Of a stretch of DNA of 5,557 nucleotides, positions 1-4,003 are shown in pieces. Within the stretch, counting starts at the first letter, position 1. Each line of letters begins with the position of its first letter. The notes beneath the pieces are model-generated. The model did not search any database, had not been told where the DNA came from, and was given only the letters and a program-made list of their open reading frames with translations. Position numbers and translations under genes: made by a program. This DNA is from Treponema sp. Its GTDB lineage: Bacteria > Spirochaetota > Spirochaetia > Treponematales > Breznakiellaceae. The DNA is taken from the NCBI GenBank assembly GCA_009780595.1, contig WQZT01000117.1, positions 1 to 5,557 of the forward strand, in the 5' to 3' direction.

Positions 1-42
1 CTGCAAAACCTTTATGCATCAGTTCGATTCTGATCGGCGCCT
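1..42 (+). tRNA. tRNA-Cys(GCA), 3' part only (cut by window start)
   Basis: The first base corresponds to tRNA position 32. The anticodon loop is CTGCAAA (1-7), with T33 followed by anticodon GCA, which reads Cys codons UGC/UGU. The 3' anticodon strand ACCTT (8-12) and a 5-nt variable loop TATGC (13-17) follow. The T-arm is perfect: stem ATCAG (18-22), loop TTCGATT (23-29), stem CTGAT (30-34). The acceptor strand is CGGCGCC (35-41) and the discriminator is T42. U73 is the known identity base of tRNA-Cys and agrees with the anticodon. The next bases are TGT, so CCA is not encoded and must be added by tRNA nucleotidyltransferase. The D-arm and 5' acceptor strand lie outside the window; a 5' strand GGCGCCG is predicted just upstream. 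Confidence 0.9.
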
Positions 43-62
43 TGTTGAGGTGAGTGTGCGAT

Positions 63-1790
63 TTACCCTGCGGCAATAATGTCGTAGGGATCGTCCCCAA
101 AACGGCGGTGTTGAACTGCCTCCAAAATGTGATACGTATCAATCAAATCTTTTTCGTCAAGATCGGCAATCGTGCGGGCAACTTTCAGGATTCCGTGGCA
201 CGCGCGCCCGGAAAGCCCCATTTTATCTGCTGCCAGCTTAAAAGCTTTTCCGGCACTGTCCGTAATCGGGCAGAATTTCTCGATGTGACCGGGCAGCATC
301 CGCGAGTTGCGGCGTATTCCCTCGCGGCGAAAGCGCTCTTTCTGGATGTTCGCCGCCGCCTGTACCCGCTTGCGAATGTCCGCGCTGCTTTCCTGCCGGG
401 CGCTGCCGGGGACAAGAACGCCAGGTGCGTTGACAGGCGAGCGCAGCTCTATCCGGTCGAGTAGCGCCCCGCTCAACGTACGCCAATACCGGCGGATTTC
501 ATCCGGCCCGCACAAGCATCCGCCATTCGAGCCATTGTACGCCCCACCGTATGACACGCTGTGCTTCACCGCACTGTAAGGTGCCGAACCATACGGCGGC
601 TGTTCGTACAGCCCGGTTTCTGCGGTGGGGCTTGAATTGTCGGGTGTTGCCGCGCCAAGCCTCCCGCAGGGACAGCTATTCGCCGCAAGGATAAGCTGAA
701 AATCCGCCGGAAGCCGGAAAGAGCTTTCGGCGCGGACTATGGTAACAACGTGATCTTCAAGTGGCTCCCGCAGGGATTGGATCACGTGGGAGCGGAATTC
801 CGGCGCTTCGTCGAGAAAGAGCGTACCGAAGTGCGCCAGCGTTATTTCACCCGGCCTGACAGACCTGCCACCGCCCAAAATCCCCTCCGCGCTGGCGGAA
901 TGGTGCGGCGAGCGAAACGGCGGCTGGGTGATAAGTTTGCCGCCGGATATTTGCCCGGCAAGGCTGTGAAGGCGGGTAACTTCCACCGCTTCTTCGCTTT
1001 CAAGGTGCGGCATAATCGAGGGAAAGGCGCGGGCGAGCATCGTCTTGCCGGAACCAGGCGGTCCAAACACAAGCAGATTGTGCCCTCCGGCGGCGGCAAT
1101 TTCCAGCGTGCGCTTGTACCGCTGTTGCCCAGTTACATCGGCAAAGTCCACGCTGTTCGCGTTGCCGCCAGGTTGTTGCTCGCCGCCTGTTGCCACCGGA
1201 ACGGGGTTCGGTTGCGGCAGCTCGCCTGATTCGGCGCGTACCTGCAAGGCGTGAACCGCTTCCGACAAAGTTGCGGCGGCGAAAAAACGAATTTCGCCAG
1301 GTTGTTCCGCGTGCGTTGCGCCAGTTTGCATTGGGTTCGCCACAATAGCGTTTGCAAGAATTGCAACCTCATCGGCATTTTCCAAAGGAACGATAAATTC
1401 TCGTATTCCCGCCCGCCGCCCCGAAGCCACTGCCGCCAAAACCCCGCGGACAGGGCGAAGGCGGCCAGAAAGTTCAAGTTCCCCCAAAACCATCAGATTA
1501 TCTGGCACGGGAATAATGCTCGCCGCCGCCATCACCGAAATCGCTATCGGAAGGTCAAGTGCCGCACCATCCTTCCGCACACCCGCCGGCGCAAGGTTTA
1601 TCAATATACGATCCTGCGGGAAATTAAATCCCGAATTGCGAAAACTCGCCCTGACCCGCTCGCGCGCCTCACGCACCGCCCCTTCAGCAAGCCCGGTAAT
1701 GTCGATTCCGGGAATCCCCCGCCGAATATCCGCCTCAACCCGAATAATAATGCCCTCCGCGCCTTGCGGCGCATACGCTAACACGTTCAT
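63..1790 (-). CDS. comM: ComM/YifB-family Mg-chelatase-like AAA+ ATPase (putative branch-migration helicase)
   Basis: Complete 575-residue cytoplasmic protein. In transformable bacteria ComM is a hexameric helicase that extends RecA D-loops during natural transformation; in non-transforming species its role is unclear. Seen: an N-terminal ChlI-type domain (about 1-185) with LAPAGVRKDGAALDLPIA (66-83) and LGELELSGRLRPVRGVL (102-118); a Gln/Pro/Gly/Asn-rich linker (about 187-213); Walker A GPPGSGKT (243-250); FRSPHHS (292-298); Walker B TLFLDEAPEF (323-332); sensor region AANSCPCG (369-376); LSGALLDRIEL with the arginine-finger region (439-449); and the C-terminal helical domain with LSGR and ILKVARTIADL (526-544). 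The start is supported by TGGAGG four bases upstream. The length exceeds that of E. coli YifB (about 506), mainly because of an insertion at about 377-424 between two Cys pairs (C373/C375 and C425/C427). All catalytic motifs are intact. The gene converges on the tRNA-Cys gene 20 bases away and diverges from the SPOR gene at 1917. Confidence 0.95.
   Translation of the reverse strand: MNVLAYAPQGAEGIIIRVEADIRRGIPGIDITGLAEGAVREARERVRASFRNSGFNFPQDRILINLAPAGVRKDGAALDLPIAISVMAAASIIPVPDNLMVLGELELSGRLRPVRGVLAAVASGRRAGIREFIVPLENADEVAILANAIVANPMQTGATHAEQPGEIRFFAAATLSEAVHALQVRAESGELPQPNPVPVATGGEQQPGGNANSVDFADVTGQQRYKRTLEIAAAGGHNLLVFGPPGSGKTMLARAFPSIMPHLESEEAVEVTRLHSLAGQISGGKLITQPPFRSPHHSASAEGILGGGRSVRPGEITLAHFGTLFLDEAPEFRSHVIQSLREPLEDHVVTIVRAESSFRLPADFQLILAANSCPCGRLGAATPDNSSPTAETGLYEQPPYGSAPYSAVKHSVSYGGAYNGSNGGCLCGPDEIRRYWRTLSGALLDRIELRSPVNAPGVLVPGSARQESSADIRKRVQAAANIQKERFRREGIRRNSRMLPGHIEKFCPITDSAGKAFKLAADKMGLSGRACHGILKVARTIADLDEKDLIDTYHILEAVQHRRFGDDPYDIIAAG
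519..662 (-). other. In-frame low-complexity insertion inside the ComM cysteine motif
   Basis: This segment encodes about residues 377-424 of ComM. In most family members the motif CPCG is followed after some 5-15 residues by a second Cys pair and then by the LSG..LDRI block. Here about 48 residues rich in Tyr, Gly, Ser, Pro and Ala separate C373/C375 from C425/C427. Five tyrosines (395, 400, 405, 414, 418) are spaced along it. The reading frame is kept and the flanking motifs are intact, so the gene is probably functional. The segment is probably a surface loop. The DNA contains overlapping inverted repeats, listed separately. The exact insertion borders depend on an alignment that was not run. 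Confidence 0.6.
541..631. repeat. Nested inverted repeats within the ComM insertion
   Basis: GCCCCACCG (541-549) is the exact reverse complement of CGGTGGGGC (623-631), 9 of 9 bases. CCGTATG (547-553) is the exact reverse complement of CATACGG (590-596), 7 of 7 bases. The left arms overlap by three bases, so the two structures would compete. A small inner stem GTGC...GCAC lies between the arms of the shorter pair. By rough expectation a 9-bp pair is uncommon in 150 bases, while a 7-bp pair alone would be unremarkable, so significance is moderate. Confidence 0.5.
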
Positions 1791-1794
1791 AGTG

Positions 1795-1800
1795 CCTCCA
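1795..1800 (-). promoter_or_regulatory. Ribosome binding site of comM
   Basis: Read on the - strand this is TGGAGG, a good match to the anti-Shine-Dalgarno complement, with four bases (CACT) before the ATG at 1790-1788. It fixes the start chosen for comM. Confidence 0.75.
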
Positions 1801-1866
1801 AAAATGTAGAGCTATGCCTAAACTCACTATCTATATTGCACCAGAATAAATATTGATTGTTTTTTC

Positions 1867-1895
1867 TTGCAAATATTTACAGTTTATAGTATCTT
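1867..1895 (+). promoter_or_regulatory. Probable sigma-70-type promoter of the first SPOR paralog
   Basis: TTGCAA (1867-1872) and TATCTT (1890-1895) are separated by exactly 17 bases in an AT-rich stretch. The -35 and -10 hexamers match consensus only in part. The main support is that the same arrangement, TTGCAA then 17 bases then TACCTT, precedes the second paralog and aligns with it at many positions in between. The surrounding 126-base divergent intergenic region (1791-1916) holds no other gene; a promoter for comM must also lie there but no clear hexamer pair was found. Confidence 0.5.
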
Positions 1896-1904
1896 TATCA
1901 CATT

Positions 1905-1910
1905 AGGAGA
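1905..1910 (+). promoter_or_regulatory. Ribosome binding site of the first SPOR paralog
   Basis: AGGAGA lies six bases before the ATG at 1917-1919, at normal spacing, and supports the start from which the signal peptide begins. Confidence 0.8.
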
Positions 1911-1916
1911 GAAAAA

Positions 1917-2921
1917 ATGCGCCATTTTTTTATTACTGTCGCTTTTATCTGTACTTCGGTTTTTTGTTATGCTCAACAAGATATGCCGTCAAGGATCGTC
2001 GGTAGAATCCCGCAGCCTAACAGCCTGAGTATGTATCAAATACAGGTTGGTGCATTTTCACACGAGCAAAATGCCGTCAATGTTTCGGGCAAGCTCAAAA
2101 ATAGCGGCTTTAATGTTATTTTGGAAGATTTTAATGCCTTAACGAGGGTAATTGTTACGGGAATCCCTGCAAGAGACATCACTGCTAGTCTAAGGGCAAT
2201 CAAAAACCTCGGCTTTGATTCGGTCGTTATCAGGGAAGAGTCGGCTGTTGTTAGGAAAGAGCTGGTTGTTGTCAAGGAAGAGCCGGTTGCTCTCGCCTTT
2301 GCTGAAAAATGGGTGATTACGAAAGGCGGCAGCAATTTCCAGTCGTTTGAATTTACCCGGGACAATAGATTTATTGTTGCTGAAGAGGGGGGGGCGTACG
2401 GGCTGATGCTGGTGCATTTCGGCGAATACACGATGCCGCGCTCTGATGTCATTACCTTGAATGATTTTGGAACAGTTTCCATCAGGCAAAGAGACGGTAA
2501 TAAACTAGATTTCTCTTTTTCTTCGGTTGATAAGCCGTTGCGGCGTACCCATTTTGCGGCGGTCAAAGAGTCGCCGATGCCAAACACGCCGGAAACAAAC
2601 CTGTTCGCAAGGACGTGGGAAGTTGTCAATTCTACCGATGAGGAAGATGTCGGGATGATATTTTTATTTTCAATCCACGGAACGTATTTAGTTTCAAGAC
2701 CCGACGGTACATCGTTTTTATCGCAGTGGCGCTGGCACAACGAAGAACGTAATGAGTTTGAGTATTCTCATGATGACTGGTGGAGTTACGGTAGGGCTAG
2801 GGTAACTACGCTCCAGCAGACATCACTGATATTCGCCGATCCAGGGCAGTACGGGTTTAAGAAAGGATACTCGACAGGAGATTTAGAGTTGATTCAAGAG
2901 CTGACGCCTGTAACCAAATAA
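1917..2921 (+). CDS. Secreted SPOR-domain protein with two beta-rich (lipocalin-like?) repeats, paralog 1
   Basis: 334 residues; not a named family that I recognise. Residues 1-19 form a signal peptide: basic start, hydrophobic core, and probable signal peptidase I cleavage after CYA, giving a periplasmic or envelope protein. Residues about 39-107 resemble a SPOR domain: YQIQVGAFSHEQNA, then LKNSGFNVIL, RVIVTGI and IKNLGFDSVVI. SPOR domains commonly bind glycan strands stripped of stem peptides, so peptidoglycan contact is a reasonable inference. A charged Val/Glu/Lys linker (103-124) follows. Two similar beta-rich units come next, each opening with a Trp (W132 and W234) and a strand of the F-x-F type followed by an FIV or YLV strand; they resemble small lipocalin-like folds only in general pattern. 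A G8 tract sits in the first unit. The gene is AT-richer than comM and sbcC. It has its own promoter-like region, and its closest relative is the next gene. Confidence 0.85.
   Translation: MRHFFITVAFICTSVFCYAQQDMPSRIVGRIPQPNSLSMYQIQVGAFSHEQNAVNVSGKLKNSGFNVILEDFNALTRVIVTGIPARDITASLRAIKNLGFDSVVIREESAVVRKELVVVKEEPVALAFAEKWVITKGGSNFQSFEFTRDNRFIVAEEGGAYGLMLVHFGEYTMPRSDVITLNDFGTVSIRQRDGNKLDFSFSSVDKPLRRTHFAAVKESPMPNTPETNLFARTWEVVNSTDEEDVGMIFLFSIHGTYLVSRPDGTSFLSQWRWHNEERNEFEYSHDDWWSYGRARVTTLQQTSLIFADPGQYGFKKGYSTGDLELIQELTPVTK
2223..2288 (+). repeat. Short tandem repeat (about 21 nt, 3 units) in the linker of paralog 1
   Basis: Three consecutive units, 2223-2246 (24 nt), 2247-2267 (21 nt) and 2268-2288 (21 nt), encode VVIREESA, VVRKELV and VVKEEPV. 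Each starts with two Val codons and carries an (A/R)GGAAGAG-like core, so the similarity is visible in the DNA. The second paralog has a single VIVREDSL at the same place and a shorter linker without repetition, which suggests expansion after the duplication. Confidence 0.65.
2387..2394 (+). repeat. G8 homopolymer inside the coding sequence of paralog 1
   Basis: Eight consecutive G residues span the codons for E157, G158, G159 and A160. Loss of one G would bring an in-frame TGA within a few codons (after the codons reading RTG), and gain of one G would reach a TGA about 20 codons later. The second paralog has no such tract at the aligned position. The tract is therefore a candidate slipped-strand switch or an assembly-sensitive site. 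Confidence 0.85.
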
Positions 2922-2959
2922 GAACTCTATCCGCGAAGCTATGACAATCTCTACAGATA

Positions 2960-2988
2960 TTGCAATTGTATGCTATTTGTGATACCTT
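2960..2988 (+). promoter_or_regulatory. Probable sigma-70-type promoter of the second SPOR paralog
   Basis: TTGCAA (2960-2965), a 17-base spacer and TACCTT (2983-2988). A TG dinucleotide one base before the -10 hexamer (TGA then TACCTT) fits an extended -10 element, which the first promoter lacks. It sits in the 98-base gap between the paralogs. No convincing terminator hairpin with a T-run was seen in that gap, so read-through from the first gene remains possible. Confidence 0.5.
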
Positions 2989-3009
2989 TAATAAAAATTA
3001 AAATGTTCT

Positions 3010-3015
3010 AGGGGG
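3010..3015 (+). promoter_or_regulatory. Ribosome binding site of the second SPOR paralog
   Basis: AGGGGG lies four bases before the ATG at 3020-3022. An earlier ATG at 3003 is followed after one codon by TAG, so it cannot be the start. Confidence 0.7.
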
Positions 3016-3019
3016 AAAA

Positions 3020-4003
3020 ATGCGTCAGCTTGTTATAACTATCGCCTTATTGTGTATTTCTGTTTTTGGTTACGCCCAGCACAATATGCCATCAACGATA
3101 CGAGGTAGAATACCAAATCCTGACAGCCCAACCACACACCAAATACAGATCGGCGCATTTTTGCATTCAGAGGGTGCTGGTATTGCTTTCGATAAGCTTC
3201 GAAAAGGCGGATTCAATCCTGTTCTTGTAAGGTTTGACACGCTGCATCGGGTGATTCTTTCGGGAATTTCCGCACGTCAAGTTGTTCCCTACCTGGTAGC
3301 CCTGAAAGCGATTGGTTTTGATTCAGTCATTGTACGGGAAGATTCGTTGACCAGGAACAATTCGCGCAATACCCCTATTACAGAAAAATGGGTGATTACG
3401 GAACGCGAATATCAGTCGTTTGAGTTCACCCAGGACAATAATTTTATTGTTATCGGAAGGGCTTCGTCTCGGGCGGGTTCTTCTCCACCGCCAGTGTACT
3501 TTGGCAACTATTCAACGCCGCAAGTTAACATTATTGTTATGGATGACTTTGGCACGATTCGTATAGTAAGAAGAAACAACGATATTATCGATTTTTATTT
3601 CTCTCCGATTGATGAACCACAGGTGCAAATGCGGTTTATCGCTGTAAAGGAAAAGCCGCTGCCACGCACGCCGGAAACGGACTTATTTACAAAAACGTGG
3701 GTGGTTATTAATTCCAGCGAAGAAGAAAGTGTTGGAATGATAATGCTGTTTTCAATTCATGGCACATACTTAATTTCACGATCAGACGGCGAATCGTTTG
3801 TATCTCAGTGGCGCTGGCATAACGAAGATCATACTGAGTTTGAGTATTCTCACACTGACTGGCTGAGATACGGCAAGGCTAAAATAAACCTGTTGAATAA
3901 AGGGCTGTTGAGCTACAGCGACACAGGCTTTTACCCATGGATTGAAGGGCTTTCGGTTGGAAACTTGGCATGGGTTTTCAATCTCGTGCCTCTGTCGCAT
4001 TAA
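3020..4003 (+). CDS. Secreted SPOR-domain protein with two beta-rich (lipocalin-like?) repeats, paralog 2
   Basis: 327 residues and the same architecture as the preceding gene: signal peptide 1-19 with probable cleavage after GYA; SPOR-like domain at about 40-106 (HQIQIGAF, LRKGGFNPVL, HRVILSGI, ALKAIGFDSVIV); a short polar linker; then two beta-rich units opening at W124 and W227. The cysteine just before YA in paralog 1 is Gly17 here, which argues against lipid attachment in either protein. The most conserved stretch between the copies is the second beta unit, with LFSIHGTYL, SQWRWHNE and EFEYSH plus DW; the conserved Trp, His and acidic residues could line a ligand pocket, but this is speculation. 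The first beta unit differs more, with a Ser/Pro-rich loop (149-158) in place of the poly-G region. The last 40 residues also diverge. The stop TAA overlaps the stop of the convergent sbcC gene. Function unknown; an envelope or periplasmic role is inferred. Confidence 0.85.
   Translation: MRQLVITIALLCISVFGYAQHNMPSTIRGRIPNPDSPTTHQIQIGAFLHSEGAGIAFDKLRKGGFNPVLVRFDTLHRVILSGISARQVVPYLVALKAIGFDSVIVREDSLTRNNSRNTPITEKWVITEREYQSFEFTQDNNFIVIGRASSRAGSSPPPVYFGNYSTPQVNIIVMDDFGTIRIVRRNNDIIDFYFSPIDEPQVQMRFIAVKEKPLPRTPETDLFTKTWVVINSSEEESVGMIMLFSIHGTYLISRSDGESFVSQWRWHNEDHTEFEYSHTDWLRYGKAKINLLNKGLLSYSDTGFYPWIEGLSVGNLAWVFNLVPLSH
4000..4003. other. Shared palindromic stop TTAA of two convergent genes
   Basis: TTAA holds the + strand stop TAA (4001-4003) of the second SPOR paralog and, on the - strand, the stop TAA (4002-4000) of sbcC. 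There is no intergenic space for a terminator, so both transcripts must run into the opposite gene and could be antisense to each other at their 3' ends. Confidence 0.9.

Larger units (their letters stand above)
1867..4003 (+). repeat. Tandem gene duplication: two promoter-plus-gene units
   Basis: Unit 1 (1867-2921) and unit 2 (2960-4003) have the same order: TTGCAA-17-TAYCTT promoter, Shine-Dalgarno, signal peptide, SPOR domain, two beta-rich repeats. By hand count the proteins are about half identical over residues 1-107 and about 74 percent identical (48 of 65) over the block from TPET to the DW pair. Exact 18-base identities include GAAAAATGGGTGATTACG (2304-2321 and 3383-3400) and TGAGTTTGAGTATTCTCA (2753-2770 and 3835-3852). 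The duplication is old enough that the copies have diverged considerably. Confidence 0.85.

Noticed and set aside
1..62. tRNA 3' end as an integration (att) site for a mobile element
   Set aside because: No integrase gene, no repeat of the tRNA end elsewhere in the window, and the adjacent gene is a conserved chromosomal comM.
750..1229. Long open frames on the strand opposite comM (for example 750-1229 and 1251-1781) and opposite sbcC
   Set aside because: They are antisense shadows of GC-rich genes with clear family motifs, have no ribosome binding sites, and have unlikely protein composition.
1848..1877. Repeated AAATATT at 1848-1854 and 1871-1877 as a possible operator
   Set aside because: The motif is short and pure A/T in an AT-rich region, and it is not repeated before the second paralog.
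1917..1973. Possible lipoprotein signal in paralog 1 because of Cys17 near the end of the hydrophobic segment
   Set aside because: The residue before the Cys is Phe, which does not fit a lipobox, and the aligned residue in paralog 2 is Gly. Signal peptidase I cleavage after the following Ala fits both proteins.
2036..2740. A 234-residue open frame on the - strand across paralog 1
   Set aside because: It lies wholly opposite a gene with a signal peptide, domain pattern and paralog support; the aligned region of paralog 2 has no comparable antisense frame.
2922..3019. Terminator hairpin between the two paralogs
   Set aside because: Only short palindromes such as CAATTG were found, with no stable stem followed by a T-run.
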